Part shown: in pieces, positions 9,195-18,761 of the stretch | How positions within the stretch are numbered: the stretch's first letter is position 1 | Layout of the letters: each line of letters begins with the position of its first letter | Position numbers and translations under genes: made by a program | The notes under the pieces: model-generated | Told to the model about the DNA's origin: nothing | Databases searched by the model: none | Seen by the model: the letters and a program-made list of their open reading frames with translations, nothing else | Source: Paenibacillus sophorae | Lineage (GTDB): Bacteria; Bacillota; Bacilli; Paenibacillales; Paenibacillaceae | Assembly (NCBI RefSeq): GCF_018966525.1 | Contig: NZ_CP076607.1 | Location: forward strand, 3,844,001 to 3,908,000 | Direction of reading: 5' to 3' | Length of the DNA: 64,000 bases

Positions 9195-10471
9195 AGTTCC
9201 CCTCCTCCCGTATCCAAGCCGGCATCCAAATCCAGCATTGTGTGCAGCAGCACATTAGCCGCCTGCTCAATATCTGTGATGCGGCTTTCTTCTTCGGGGC
9301 AGTGGCTTTTGCCGCCCACGCTGGGGACGAATATCATTCCGCTTCGGGTGATGGAGGTCATATGGGTAGCATCATGACCGGCCATGCTTCCAAGACGAAG
9401 AGACGGAATCCGCAGAAGACCTGCCTGCCTTTCGATGGACTCCAGTACTGATCGGTCCATGGGAGAGGGAGGCTGATTTAAGATAACCTTACGGGTCACT
9501 ATAGACAAACGCCGTCGCGCCAATAATTCGAGCCGAAGTTTCCATTCCGTCAAGACCTGCCCGATCTGGTCTTTGGATTCCCCGCGGAACTCGACCAGAA
9601 ATACCGCTTCCGCCGGAATAATATTAGGGGCGTTCGGAATGATTTTAAGCTGCCCGACTGTCCCGACCACCTCGCAGGCGGGAAATGCCCGGCAGATGCT
9701 CTCGGCGGCGAGAATCATTTCGGCGGCTGCGGTCAGGGCATCGTTACGGTCTTCCATAAGCGTGGTTCCCGCATGATTGGCTTCTCCCCGCACCGTGACC
9801 TCTTCACGGTAGATGCCGGTTATTGATGTAACTACGCCGATCGGAATGTTCCGGCTGATCAGGCGCCTTCCCTGTTCGATATGCACCTCTACGAAGGCGC
9901 TTATGGCCTCCTTTGAAAGCGCCGCCTGGTCAAAGCATTCCGGACTCCCTCCTGCCTCCTCCAAAGCTTCCGTGAGCAATTTACCTTCAGGATTCCTCAC
10001 CCCGATGATCTGCTCCCGTGTGAGCTTGCCCGTAACAGCCCGGCTGCCGAAGGTGGACAGTCCGAACGGATTCGGTTCCTCTGCGCTGAACGACACCAGT
10101 TCAAAGGGGTGACGGGTAGCTATCCCCGCATCATTCAACGTTCTTAACACTTCAAGCGCCATTAACACCCCGAGCGCTCCGTCATACTTGCCTCCATTCG
10201 GAACCGTATCCATATGCGAGCCGCAGACGATTGGCGGCAGCAGCTCCGGATTCTCTCCGGCTCTTCTGCCCCAGATATTCGCCGCCTCGTCAATCCTTAT
10301 GCTAATCCCCTCGTTTCTAAGAGCTGCCTTCAGCCACTCCCTCGCCTCCAGTTCGGCGGGAGTAAAAGTAGTCCGGTCCAGCCCTCCATTCTCATTCTGT
10401 CCGAAGGTGGCCAGTTCTTGAATACTGCGTTCAAGTCTGTCCCGGTTAATGCGCAGGCTTTTGTCGATCAA
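9191..10471 (-). CDS. M20-type Zn-dependent amidase (allantoate amidohydrolase/N-carbamoylase family)
   Basis: 426 residues. Metal and substrate motifs of the hydantoinase/carbamoylase family are present: GSHMDTVPNGGKYDGALG, FSAEEPNPFG, FVEVHIEQG, GEANHAGTT (dimer-domain substrate binding) and SMAGHDATHM. Relatives hydrolyse N-carbamoyl amino acids, allantoate or N-formyl groups. Within the hut operon it may fill the HutG role by removing the formyl group from N-formylglutamate; this is inferred, since no classical HutG is present. The TTG start at 10471 overlaps hutI by 26 nt and has AAAGGAGGGG upstream. Confidence 0.72.
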   Translation of the reverse strand: MIDKSLRINRDRLERSIQELATFGQNENGGLDRTTFTPAELEAREWLKAALRNEGISIRIDEAANIWGRRAGENPELLPPIVCGSHMDTVPNGGKYDGALGVLMALEVLRTLNDAGIATRHPFELVSFSAEEPNPFGLSTFGSRAVTGKLTREQIIGVRNPEGKLLTEALEEAGGSPECFDQAALSKEAISAFVEVHIEQGRRLISRNIPIGVVTSITGIYREEVTVRGEANHAGTTLMEDRNDALTAAAEMILAAESICRAFPACEVVGTVGQLKIIPNAPNIIPAEAVFLVEFRGESKDQIGQVLTEWKLRLELLARRRLSIVTRKVILNQPPSPMDRSVLESIERQAGLLRIPSLRLGSMAGHDATHMTSITRSGMIFVPSVGGKSHCPEEESRITDIEQAANVLLHTMLDLDAGLDTGGGEL

Positions 10472-11741
10472 CGAGGACCCCTCCTTTTACAACCACCTGC
10501 CCTTTCTTAATAACCGTGTGCACCAGGTTCATCCCATAATAATATTGAAGCTGGCGGTAATTGTCGGCATCGAACAAGACCAAATCTCCCTGCTTGCCGA
10601 TTTCGATACTCCCAATTTCGTTCTCTCTGCCAATCGCATAAGCCGCGTTAATCGTGCTTGCCGTCAATACTTCAGCCGGGGTCATCTTCATGGTGAGACA
10701 AGCAGCGTTCATAATAAGGGGCATGGAGACGGTAGGGGATGAACCCGGGTTGCAGTCGGTGGATAAAGCAACGGCCACGCCCGCTGCAATCATTTTCCGG
10801 GCGGCGGCGGCCTGCTCCATCAGGAACAAGGCCGTTCCGGGAAGCAGCACCGCAATCGTGCCGCTCTTCGCCAGCGCTTGAATTCCTTCCTCCGAAGCCT
10901 TCAGTAGATGCTCGGCCGAAACGGCGCCTAATTCTGCGGCCAGCTCCGCGCCTCCGAAGTTCTCCGCAATTTCATCAGCGTGTATTTTCAGCTTGAAGCC
11001 GAGTCTTCCTGCCGCATCCAGAATCCTTCGGGATTGGGCGATGCTGAAGATGCCTTGTTCACAGAACACATCGCAGAATTCGGCCAATTCATGCTCGGCC
11101 ACAGCCGGAAGCATTTCGTTGATAACCAGATCGACATAACCCTCAGGGTTGTTGTTGTACTCTTCGGGAACCGCATGGGCTCCCATAAATGTCGAAATCA
11201 CATCAATGGGGTGACTGCAGTTAAGCGCCCGAGCGGCGCGCAGCTGTTTCAGTTCATCTGTTACAGTTAGACCGTAGCCGCTCTTGGCTTCAATCGTGGT
11301 GACGCCGTGGAGAAGGAACCGATCCAGCCGGACTTTGGATTGCCGTACCAGTTCCTCTTCGGACGCCTCTTTTGTGCTCCGCGCGGTATTCAGAATGCCT
11401 CCGCCCTGCTTCAGAATGTCGATATATTTTGCCCCTTGAAGCCGCAGCTCCAGTTCATTCTCCCGGCTCCCGGCAAACACCGCATGCGTATGAGGATCGA
11501 TTAGCCCCGGTGTAACCACCTTTCCGCGAGCGTCAATGATTTCAATTTCATCTTGGCGTGTACTTAAATAATGCTCTGCCAGCGCGTCGGAACCGGAAAA
11601 GACGATGATACCATCCTCAATAACAACGCTGCCGTTCGCAGTGATTCCCAGCATGGACATGCCTCTGCCTGTTCTTGGCCCTAGCCCTCCATCCATGCAA
11701 ATCAGCTGGGAAGCGGATTTGACATAGGTTAATTCCCCCAT
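10446..11741 (-). CDS. hutI: imidazolonepropionase
   Basis: 431 residues. This amidohydrolase-fold enzyme opens the imidazolone ring to N-formimidoyl-L-glutamate in histidine degradation. Diagnostic parts are VTPGLIDPHTHAVFAG near residue 75 (metal-binding HxH), the region IEAKSGYGLT, the histidine in KIHADEI and LSTDCNPGSS near 320. Length and motifs are normal for HutI. It starts 14 nt after hutU and overlaps the following M20 gene. Confidence 0.94.
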   Translation of the reverse strand: MGELTYVKSASQLICMDGGLGPRTGRGMSMLGITANGSVVIEDGIIVFSGSDALAEHYLSTRQDEIEIIDARGKVVTPGLIDPHTHAVFAGSRENELELRLQGAKYIDILKQGGGILNTARSTKEASEEELVRQSKVRLDRFLLHGVTTIEAKSGYGLTVTDELKQLRAARALNCSHPIDVISTFMGAHAVPEEYNNNPEGYVDLVINEMLPAVAEHELAEFCDVFCEQGIFSIAQSRRILDAAGRLGFKLKIHADEIAENFGGAELAAELGAVSAEHLLKASEEGIQALAKSGTIAVLLPGTALFLMEQAAAARKMIAAGVAVALSTDCNPGSSPTVSMPLIMNAACLTMKMTPAEVLTASTINAAYAIGRENEIGSIEIGKQGDLVLFDADNYRQLQYYYGMNLVHTVIKKGQVVVKGGVLVDRQKPAH

Positions 11742-11755
11742 ACTTTAGGCCTCCC

Positions 11756-13414
11756 TTAGTGCAGTCCCGGGATTTGGACGCCCTTCATCTTAGCCGTGTT
11801 CACGGCCAGCTCATAACCGGCATCCGCATGGCGCGCAATCCCCATTCCGGGGTCTGTTGTCAGCACGCGCTCAAGCCGTTTCCCGGCGTCTTCCGTTCCA
11901 TCCGCTACGACAACCATACCCGCATGAAGCGAGTATCCCATGCCCACGCCCCCGCCGTGATGAACCGACACCCAGCTAGCTCCCGCAGCGGTATTGACGA
12001 GGGCATTCAGGATCGGCCAATCGGCTACGGCGTCGCTGCCGTCCTTCATGCTCTCCGTCTCCCGGTTAGGCGAGGCTACAGACCCGGCGTCCAAATGGTC
12101 CCGGCCGATAACAATCGGCGCTCGAAGCTCACCAGAAGCGACCATTTCATTGATGATCTTTCCGAAGCGGGCGCGCTCACCGTAGCCGAGCCAGCAAATC
12201 CGGGCGGGGAGTCCCTGGAACGCCACTCGTTTCTGTACCATGCGAATCCATTTGCACAACCCTTTATTGCCTGCAAACTCCTGTAATATCACTTGATCGG
12301 TTTTGTATATATCCTCCGGATCGCCGGACAACGCCACCCACCGGAACGGCCCTTTCCCCTCGCAAAATTGCGGCCGGATATACGCCGGGACAAATCCGGG
12401 ATAAGTAAAGGCGTCCTTAACGCCTTCATCATAAGCAGCCTGACGGATATTATTGCCGTAATCGAAGGCAACGGCCCCCTGTCTCTTCATTTCGAGAATG
12501 GCTCGCACATGGACCGCTATGGAAGCTTTTGCCTGCCTGATATAGAGTTCCGGTTTAACGGTCCTGAGCGCCTGCCCCTCTTCCAGCGTCAGTCCGGCCG
12601 GCAAATAGCCGTTAAGCGGATCATGGGCAGAGGTCTGGTCGGTAATGATCTCGGGAATAAAGCCGCGGCGGATCATTTCCGGCAGCACTTCCGCAGCATT
12701 GCCCACAAGTCCGATGGAAAGAGGCCGTTTGTGTGCCTTCGCTTCGGCAGCCATAACAAGCGCTTCGTCTAGATCCGGCGCCAACTGGTCGCAGTACAGC
12801 GTCCCAATTCGTTTCAGGATACTTGTGCGGTCTACATCTATACCGATAACAACGCCTCCGTTCATGGTGACCGCCAGCGGCTGAGCCCCGCCCATGCCTC
12901 CCATACCGGCCGTTACCGTAATTGTGCCTTTCAAGGTGCCTCCGAAATGCTGCCTCGCTACTTCCGCGAATGTCTCATAGGTTCCCTGGACAATTCCCTG
13001 CGTGCCGATGTAAATCCAGCTTCCGGCGGTCATTTGGCCATACATCATAAGTCCCTTTTTGTCCAGTTCGTGGAATGTATCCCAGTTCGCCCATGCCGGA
13101 ACCAGGTTGGAGTTGGCAAGAAGGACGCGTGGCGAATCTTTTGTTGTCTTGAACACGGCAACGGGCTTTCCCGACTGGATCAGCAGCGTCTCATCCTCTT
13201 CAAGCTCCTTGAGACAACCAACAATGCGATCATAGGCTTCCCAGTTGCGCGCCGCCCGGCCGATACCGCCGTAGACGACGAGCTTATCCGGATGCTCCGC
13301 CACTTCCGGGTCCAGATTGTTCATCAGCATCCGCAGAGCGGCTTCCTGTACCCAGCCTTTCGTATTTAATTTCCGGCCACGCGGGGCGCGGATAATGCGT
13401 TCATGGTCTGACAT
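11756..13414 (-). CDS. hutU: urocanate hydratase
   Basis: 552 residues, the usual length. It converts urocanate to imidazolonepropionate using tightly bound NAD+. Recognisable segments are the N-terminal RGRKLNTKGWVQEAALRMLM, VYGGIGRAARNWE, the glycine-rich TVTAGMGGMGGAQPLAV (NAD-binding) and the active-site Cys region TRGCLA-equivalent replaced here by RICWLGYGERARFG. The C-terminus has SVHHGGGVGMGYS. It is the second gene of the operon, 57 nt after hutH. Confidence 0.95.
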   Translation of the reverse strand: MSDHERIIRAPRGRKLNTKGWVQEAALRMLMNNLDPEVAEHPDKLVVYGGIGRAARNWEAYDRIVGCLKELEEDETLLIQSGKPVAVFKTTKDSPRVLLANSNLVPAWANWDTFHELDKKGLMMYGQMTAGSWIYIGTQGIVQGTYETFAEVARQHFGGTLKGTITVTAGMGGMGGAQPLAVTMNGGVVIGIDVDRTSILKRIGTLYCDQLAPDLDEALVMAAEAKAHKRPLSIGLVGNAAEVLPEMIRRGFIPEIITDQTSAHDPLNGYLPAGLTLEEGQALRTVKPELYIRQAKASIAVHVRAILEMKRQGAVAFDYGNNIRQAAYDEGVKDAFTYPGFVPAYIRPQFCEGKGPFRWVALSGDPEDIYKTDQVILQEFAGNKGLCKWIRMVQKRVAFQGLPARICWLGYGERARFGKIINEMVASGELRAPIVIGRDHLDAGSVASPNRETESMKDGSDAVADWPILNALVNTAAGASWVSVHHGGGVGMGYSLHAGMVVVADGTEDAGKRLERVLTTDPGMGIARHADAGYELAVNTAKMKGVQIPGLH

Positions 13415-13471
13415 TTTAGATCTCCCTTATTCGCTCGCGTAATTTGGCAAGCATGATGTGATTGGTACCCA

Positions 13472-14977
13472 CTATGATTGAATTTCTTCCAAAGACCAGC
13501 CCTGCGTCTTCATACTGCACGCCAGCCGCTCAATATCCCCGCTCATGGACCGATCCTCCGTCAGCGGAGGCACGACAGAACGAATCAGGCTCAACAGCTT
13601 GCGGGTTGCCGGGGCGAGCCGCTCGGCCCCCCTTATTTCAGCGGCCTGAGCCGCGCAGATCGCTTCAATCGCCAGCACTTTATAGCCGTTGTCGACAATA
13701 ACAGCCGCCTGCCGCGCCGCCGTAGTGCCCATGCTCACATGGTCCTCCTGATTCGCTGATGAGGGGATTGAATCGACGCTTGCGGGATGCGCCAGCGTTT
13801 TGTTCTCCGAGACAAGGGAAGCTGCGGTGTATTGCGTAATCATCATGCCGGACTGCAGTCCCGGGTCGGGGCTCAGAAAGGCCGGCAAATCATTCAACTG
13901 CGGATTAACCAGCCGTTCAATCCGGCGTTCCGAAATACTGGCAATTTCGGCCATGCCGATGCCCAGAAAATCCATCGCGAAGGCAATAGGCTGGCCGTGA
14001 AAATTGCCCCCGGAAATGACCTGCCCGGAATCCGGGAACACAAGCGGGTTATCCGTGGCTGAATTGATCTCGATCAGCAGCTTCTCCCTAACGTAGGTAA
14101 GCACCTGCTGTACAGCGCCATGGACCTGCGGAATACAGCGCAGCGAATAGGCGTCCTGTGTGCGGATTTGACCTTGCACGGTCGTAAGCGAGCTGCCTTT
14201 CAGTATGCCTAGAATGCGCCCGGCCACCAAACGCTGCTCCGGGTATGGCCTAACCAGATGAGAATCCGGCGCGAAGACGTCCGTGATGCCTCTTAAAGCT
14301 TCAAGCGTCAGCGCCGCAATGCCATCCGCGAGGAGGGCAAGCCGCTGCGCATCCAGATAAGCCATGACTCCAATCGCCGTCATTGCCTGGGTGCCGTTGA
14401 TTAACGCCAGTCCTTCCTTGGCTTTCAGCGTGACAGGCTTCAGGCCGGCGCGGTGCAGCGCTTCTGCCCCCGATAATCGCTCTCCCTGATATAGCACTTC
14501 TCCCTCCCCCACAAGCAGGAGAGCCAAGTGCGAGAGCGGCGCCAGATCGCCGCTTGCCCCAAGCGACCCTTGGGACGGAATCAGCGGGACGATCATGGCG
14601 TTCAGCACATCGACCAGCAATTTCAGTGTACTGGCTGTAATGCCAGAATATCCCTTGGCAAGCGCATTGGCCCTTAGCAGCAGCATCGTTCTGACGGTAT
14701 CCCGCGGCAGCGGCTCGCCAACCGCGCAGGCATGGCTGCGGATCAGATTGATTTGCAGCTTCTCGGCGTCTTTGGCCGATATGACGGTGTCGCTGAATTT
14801 ACCAAAGCCTGTGGTTACGCCGTAAACTTTTTGCCCCTGCTCCACAATTGAATCGATAACCGCTCTTGAGCGCTTAATCTTGGCCCAGGCCTCATCACGG
14901 ATTTCCACCTGCTCATTGGAGTAAATCACCTGTGCGACTTGTTCCAGCGTCAGACTCCCGCCATCGAGACGTATCAC
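13472..14977 (-). CDS. hutH: histidine ammonia-lyase
   Basis: 501 residues. It removes ammonia from L-histidine to give trans-urocanate. The Ala-Ser-Gly triad that cyclises to the MIO cofactor is in GSLGASGDLAPLSH near residue 143. VYGVTTGFG (active-site Tyr loop) and INGTQAM are also present, with NQEDHVSMG in the C-terminal half. The GTG start at 14977 has GAAGGAGGG upstream. It leads the hut operon; no hutP or LysR-type regulator adjoins it, but the leader holds a large hairpin. Confidence 0.96.
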   Translation of the reverse strand: MIRLDGGSLTLEQVAQVIYSNEQVEIRDEAWAKIKRSRAVIDSIVEQGQKVYGVTTGFGKFSDTVISAKDAEKLQINLIRSHACAVGEPLPRDTVRTMLLLRANALAKGYSGITASTLKLLVDVLNAMIVPLIPSQGSLGASGDLAPLSHLALLLVGEGEVLYQGERLSGAEALHRAGLKPVTLKAKEGLALINGTQAMTAIGVMAYLDAQRLALLADGIAALTLEALRGITDVFAPDSHLVRPYPEQRLVAGRILGILKGSSLTTVQGQIRTQDAYSLRCIPQVHGAVQQVLTYVREKLLIEINSATDNPLVFPDSGQVISGGNFHGQPIAFAMDFLGIGMAEIASISERRIERLVNPQLNDLPAFLSPDPGLQSGMMITQYTAASLVSENKTLAHPASVDSIPSSANQEDHVSMGTTAARQAAVIVDNGYKVLAIEAICAAQAAEIRGAERLAPATRKLLSLIRSVVPPLTEDRSMSGDIERLACSMKTQGWSLEEIQS

Positions 14978-14999
14978 CGGAAACCCTCCTTCACGCTTA

Positions 15000-15326
15000 G
15001 GAAGTGGAAAGACAAAAGAGGCTATGCCCGGGAAAGCTTATTTTCCAGGCACAGCCCCAAATCGACTGTCGAACTATTGGCAGCTTATCGCCGCAGTAAT
15101 TGTTCTTCAAACCTATGAGCGATCATTCCCCATAACCTGAGTATATGAGCAGGCCGCAGCGGTTATTCGGAGGGGCGCAAGTTTTTTCCTGAATGAAGCA
15201 CAGATCAAAGAGGCCCTGGCGCTCATCACCAAGACCTCGAACACTTCTATGAATCTGGCTAACCTGCGGACGAACCACCACGGGGACGCCGTATTTTCCC
15301 GCGCAAGGCTATGCGACCATTCTTCT
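15000..15326 (-). other. hutH leader and intergenic region, no recognisable gene
   Basis: Between hisC and hutH no frame resembles a known protein. Minus-strand reading gives a weak promoter candidate (TTGAAG, 17-nt spacer, TAAGCT) around 15082-15110, followed by the hairpin at 15020-15056 and the hutH ribosome site. Frames through 15113-15326 continue out of hisC without family similarity. Confidence 0.4.
15020..15056 (-). promoter_or_regulatory. hairpin in the hutH leader, candidate attenuator
   Basis: Arms 15020-15035 and 15041-15056 pair at 14 of 16 positions around a 5-nt loop. On the minus strand the hairpin is followed by a broken T-rich stretch (TCTTTTGTCTTT) and lies 42 nt upstream of the hutH start. 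In Bacillus subtilis the hut mRNA is controlled by antitermination at a hairpin before hutH; a similar role here is inference. Confidence 0.45.
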
Positions 15327-16397
15327 TCAACGGGCCTTTTCTGCCAATATTCCTTCCAGCGCCCGGCAAAGTGCCTCCATTTCCTCATCCGTCCCGATAC
15401 TGACCCTCAAATAATTGTCGATCCTGGGCTTGGCAAAATAGCGGACGATAATATCCTGCTGCCTGAGGGCCTCGAACAGCTCAACTGCCGGAATAACGGG
15501 ATGAGTCACAAAAATAAAATTCGCCCGCGAGTCTACCACTTCGAACTGCAAGTCCCGAAGCGCCTTAACCGTATTGTCTCGGGTCGTAATGATCTGCCCC
15601 ACATTGAGCTCAAACGTTTCCGTGTCCCGCAGGGACTGCTCTCCCCCAACTTGGGCAACGGCATCCAGAGTATAGGAATTAATACTGTTCTTCACCCGGT
15701 TCAATCCTTCAATCAATTCGGTCTGCCCCAAAGCCAGTCCAACACGCAGCCCGGCGAGCGACCGCGACTTGGAGAACGTATGGACGACGAGAAGATTCGG
15801 ATGATCCGGAATTAACGGTACGCAGGACTCACCCCCGAAATCAATATACGCTTCGTCGATGATGACGACTTTATCCGGGTTATGTACAAGAATTTGCCGT
15901 AGGCTGTCCACGGATGTGAATTTGCCGGTAGGCGCATTCGGATTGGCGATCAGAATACCGCCGTTCTGTTCAAAGAAGGATTCGACAGGAATGTCGAAAT
16001 GTTCGTCCAGCGGAATTTTTTTGTACGAGATATCGAACAGTCTGGCATACACTTCATAGAAGCTGTAAGTTATATCGGGGAATAGAATAGTCTCTCCGGG
16101 ATTGAAAAAAGCCTTGAAGCAAAAAGCCAATATTTCGTCGGAGCCATTGCCGGCAAAAATATTCTCCATAGGCAGACCATAGTAGTCGGCGGCGGCTTTC
16201 CGCAATCCCACACATTCCGGGTCGGGGTACAGCTTGAGCCGTCCGGAAACGGCGGCTTTCATGGCACCTATCACCTGCGCAGGCGGCGGGTAGGGATTCT
16301 CGTTCGTATTCAGCTTGATTACCTTTTTGGCTCCGGGCTGTTCCCCGGGTACATAGGGCGTAATTCCCTTTACCGTTTCACTCCAAAATTTACTCAT
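15327..16397 (-). CDS. hisC: histidinol-phosphate aminotransferase
   Basis: 356 residues. A PLP-dependent class II aminotransferase of histidine biosynthesis (imidazole acetol phosphate plus glutamate to histidinol phosphate). The PLP lysine is in TFSKSRSLAGLRVG near residue 215; LNTNENPYPP, GNGSDEIL and NPNAPTG are the other family marks, and RPRIDN-type residues appear as KPRIDNYLRVSIG. It lies outside any his operon, as a last gene after a kinase-like and a HAD gene, and directly upstream of the histidine-degradation operon. AAGGAGGT precedes the ATG. Confidence 0.9.
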   Translation of the reverse strand: MSKFWSETVKGITPYVPGEQPGAKKVIKLNTNENPYPPPAQVIGAMKAAVSGRLKLYPDPECVGLRKAAADYYGLPMENIFAGNGSDEILAFCFKAFFNPGETILFPDITYSFYEVYARLFDISYKKIPLDEHFDIPVESFFEQNGGILIANPNAPTGKFTSVDSLRQILVHNPDKVVIIDEAYIDFGGESCVPLIPDHPNLLVVHTFSKSRSLAGLRVGLALGQTELIEGLNRVKNSINSYTLDAVAQVGGEQSLRDTETFELNVGQIITTRDNTVKALRDLQFEVVDSRANFIFVTHPVIPAVELFEALRQQDIIVRYFAKPRIDNYLRVSIGTDEEMEALCRALEGILAEKAR

Positions 16398-16428
16398 GCG
16401 CTACCTCCTTATCCGTTACATTTTGCGT

Positions 16429-17058
16429 TCATTTTTCGGTTAAGACAAATTCAAGGATGTCCGTAGGCTTTTCGAATTTGTACTTGGCGTCGATGTTCTC
16501 CTGATTAATGCAGCCCCACAGAGCAAGACCAAAGTCGATTCCTGCGTCTCTGGCACATTTGTAGTCGTAGATGGTGTCACCGATATAGATCGATTTTTTG
16601 GGATCGGCACCCGAAATTTCAAGATATTTGAGCAGCGGCTCGGGATTCGGCTTGTGCTTTTTCGTATCGCTTGAGCATACCGTGTACGCCATGTAATCCG
16701 TAAGACCGAATGGGTTGAAATCGTCGATGACTTCCTGGGAGGTCTTCGATGTCACGACCCCGGAAGTCGCTTTTTTTAACTTCAGCCCTTCAAGCAGCTC
16801 GTTAATCCCGTCAAACACCTTCGCCGTATAAAAAAATTCTTGGATAAAATGATTCCACCGGTCATGCGCCCGCTCCACATCCTTAATACCCAATTGTGGC
16901 AGTGAATCCTTGCCGGGAAGACCTAACACAAATGTAAGCCGATCCCTCTCCACCACTCTGCCGTAGTCGGTTTCCAGCATGGTTTGCAGCCCTCTAAGCA
17001 CAGCTTCTTCGGTATCGATCAAAGTTCCGTCCACATCAAAAATAATTGAATTGTACAT
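16429..17058 (-). CDS. HAD-superfamily phosphatase (PpaX/phosphoglycolate phosphatase type)
   Basis: 209 residues from the ATG at 17058, which has GGAGGAGAAGAGG directly upstream; the longer frame to 17163 lacks support and runs into the preceding gene. Motif I is FDVDGTLIDT, motif II is in VVTSKT, a lysine follows in KKHKPNPEP and motif IV is GDTIYDYKCARDAG. A helical cap between motifs I and II marks subclass I. It probably dephosphorylates a small metabolite or pyrophosphate; the substrate cannot be read from the sequence. It is 32 nt after the kinase-like gene and 31 nt before hisC. Confidence 0.8.
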   Translation of the reverse strand: MYNSIIFDVDGTLIDTEEAVLRGLQTMLETDYGRVVERDRLTFVLGLPGKDSLPQLGIKDVERAHDRWNHFIQEFFYTAKVFDGINELLEGLKLKKATSGVVTSKTSQEVIDDFNPFGLTDYMAYTVCSSDTKKHKPNPEPLLKYLEISGADPKKSIYIGDTIYDYKCARDAGIDFGLALWGCINQENIDAKYKFEKPTDILEFVLTEK

Positions 17059-17090
17059 CCTCTTCTCCTCCGTCTCGTTCGTGTATTGGT

Positions 17091-18104
17091 TCACCAAATA
17101 TCGACAATCGGCGTGCCGCTCTCCAGCCGAATTCTGCTCTCCGCAATCCAATCCTTGAACCATTGGTTGTCCGAGCCGCTGAACGTTTCATCCCCTGCAA
17201 AATTCCGAAAAGCGCCGATGTAGACGATCAATTCCCTGAGCTGCAAAAATAAGGGGATCTGCTTCAGCATGCTCTCGTCCAGTTCATTTTCCAGATGATA
17301 TCCTTTCAAAAAGGGCTTCATAAAGCGGTGCGCCTGCTCTTCTCTGAGCTTGTACCCTTCTTCACCGCCATATACATAGACAAGATAATAAAGCTGGACG
17401 GCGATATCTTCCACATACCAGCTGTACTGCGCCTCATCGAAGTCGTAAAGCGTAATCGCGCCCCGGTTGTCTACAGTATAATTTCCCACACCCATATCGC
17501 CATGAATCAGCCCATATGTATGGCTTTCTTTCGGAAGCCGATGAATTGCCTGTGCCAAATCGAGATATTGCTGTCTGACAAGGGTATGTGAAGCGGGTAA
17601 AATATCGATATTCTTTAAATAATAATTGCCGCTCCAATCCTGTCGTTTGACGCTTTCGTTCCGGGGGCGGTACGATTGCGACAAGGCGTGCATTTTTCCG
17701 GTCAATTGTCCAAGCTTTTCGTACAAGCCTTCGTCATTTAAACATTCGGGGTAGCTTGCCTTGTGTCCAGGCGCTTTCTCGAAAGCGACCGCAGTGAAAA
17801 ACAGTTCCGTATCCGTGCCGACAACCTCTGTCAAGTTCCCACTCTTGGAAACAATCGGACTGGACACCGATATCCCGTGGTCCGCCAAGTACAAGATCCA
17901 TTCCAGTTCGGCCTGAACCGTCTGCGCTGAGCGGTGTGTGCTTGGAGTCAGCCGCAAAATGCAGGGCTTATCGCCCTGCAGGTATTCGTAGACAAAATTT
18001 TGAAATCCGCCGATAAAGGTTAAATGCTTGCCTGTTATCCCATATTTCGCTGCGGCTCTCTCCGCATGGTTGCTGTTAAAAATATCGACGATTGCCTGTT
18101 CCAA
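17091..18104 (-). CDS. aminoglycoside phosphotransferase-fold kinase
   Basis: 337 residues of the APH/choline kinase family. The catalytic loop is LIHGDMGVGNYTVD near residue 205, and the metal-binding Asp is in ITLYDFDEAQ near residue 222. The N-lobe has a nucleotide-binding beta-sheet with CILRLTPS. Such proteins phosphorylate antibiotics, homoserine, fructosamines or other small hydroxyl compounds. Co-transcription with a HAD phosphatase suggests metabolite handling rather than resistance, but this is only suggestive. Confidence 0.78.
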   Translation of the reverse strand: MEQAIVDIFNSNHAERAAAKYGITGKHLTFIGGFQNFVYEYLQGDKPCILRLTPSTHRSAQTVQAELEWILYLADHGISVSSPIVSKSGNLTEVVGTDTELFFTAVAFEKAPGHKASYPECLNDEGLYEKLGQLTGKMHALSQSYRPRNESVKRQDWSGNYYLKNIDILPASHTLVRQQYLDLAQAIHRLPKESHTYGLIHGDMGVGNYTVDNRGAITLYDFDEAQYSWYVEDIAVQLYYLVYVYGGEEGYKLREEQAHRFMKPFLKGYHLENELDESMLKQIPLFLQLRELIVYIGAFRNFAGDETFSGSDNQWFKDWIAESRIRLESGTPIVDIW

Positions 18105-18200
18105 AATTAGGCCTCCTTCCCAAAAAAGCCTTATGATATAGATAGATCATATTTTATGAAGTGAATACGGTCAATAAGATTGAAGCCGGAGGCGCTCATC

Positions 18201-18761
18201 ATGAGGCAGGAATTTCTCACACTGACGGATTGGAATAACGAGTATTGGAAAATGATCGGGCCGATCTACCGGGAAGCTTTCCCAAGCGGGGCCAAACCGG
18301 AGGGGCTGTTGAAAAATATGCTGGAGAGAGGCATCGCTTCCATGCATATCCTGATGTGCGAGGGGGAGGCGGGGGCGATGGCAGTAACGGGACTGGCCGG
18401 GTCTGATCCGGACAAAAAACTGATCATCGACTACATGGCTGTCCGGGCGGATTTGCGCGGTCAGGGTATTGGAAGAACGCTTCTCGGCAAAATCCGCGAT
18501 TGGGCGGTCAGGGAGCACGGCGTGTCGGCGATTATCATTGAAGTAGAAGCCGGAGATACACCCGCGCATGCCGAGCGATTTCATTTCTGGGAGCGCTGCG
18601 GCTTCATTCGGACCGCGTACGTCCATCAGTATATTTGGGTTCCCGAGCCGTATACGGCGATGCTGCTTCCGCTGAATCCCGGAGAGACGGTTACGGACGA
18701 CGGCCGCTCTCTCTTCCGATATATCGAATCATTCCACAAAAAAGCCTACCGTAAGCGGTAG
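18201..18761 (+). CDS. GNAT-family N-acetyltransferase
   Basis: 186 residues from ATG 18201, with GGAGGC 7 nt upstream. The acetyl-CoA-binding segment is VRADLRGQGIGRTLLGKI (motif A), preceded by LIIDYMAVR. A C-terminal extension of about 35 residues continues past the fold. The acceptor is unknown. It is divergent from the kinase-like gene, with a 96-nt AT-rich spacer that probably holds both promoters. Confidence 0.82.
   Translation: MRQEFLTLTDWNNEYWKMIGPIYREAFPSGAKPEGLLKNMLERGIASMHILMCEGEAGAMAVTGLAGSDPDKKLIIDYMAVRADLRGQGIGRTLLGKIRDWAVREHGVSAIIIEVEAGDTPAHAERFHFWERCGFIRTAYVHQYIWVPEPYTAMLLPLNPGETVTDDGRSLFRYIESFHKKAYRKR

Noticed and set aside
15113..15388. 91-codon minus-strand ORF overlapping the hisC end
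   Set aside because: Its first part is an alternative frame inside hisC, and the remainder matches no family.
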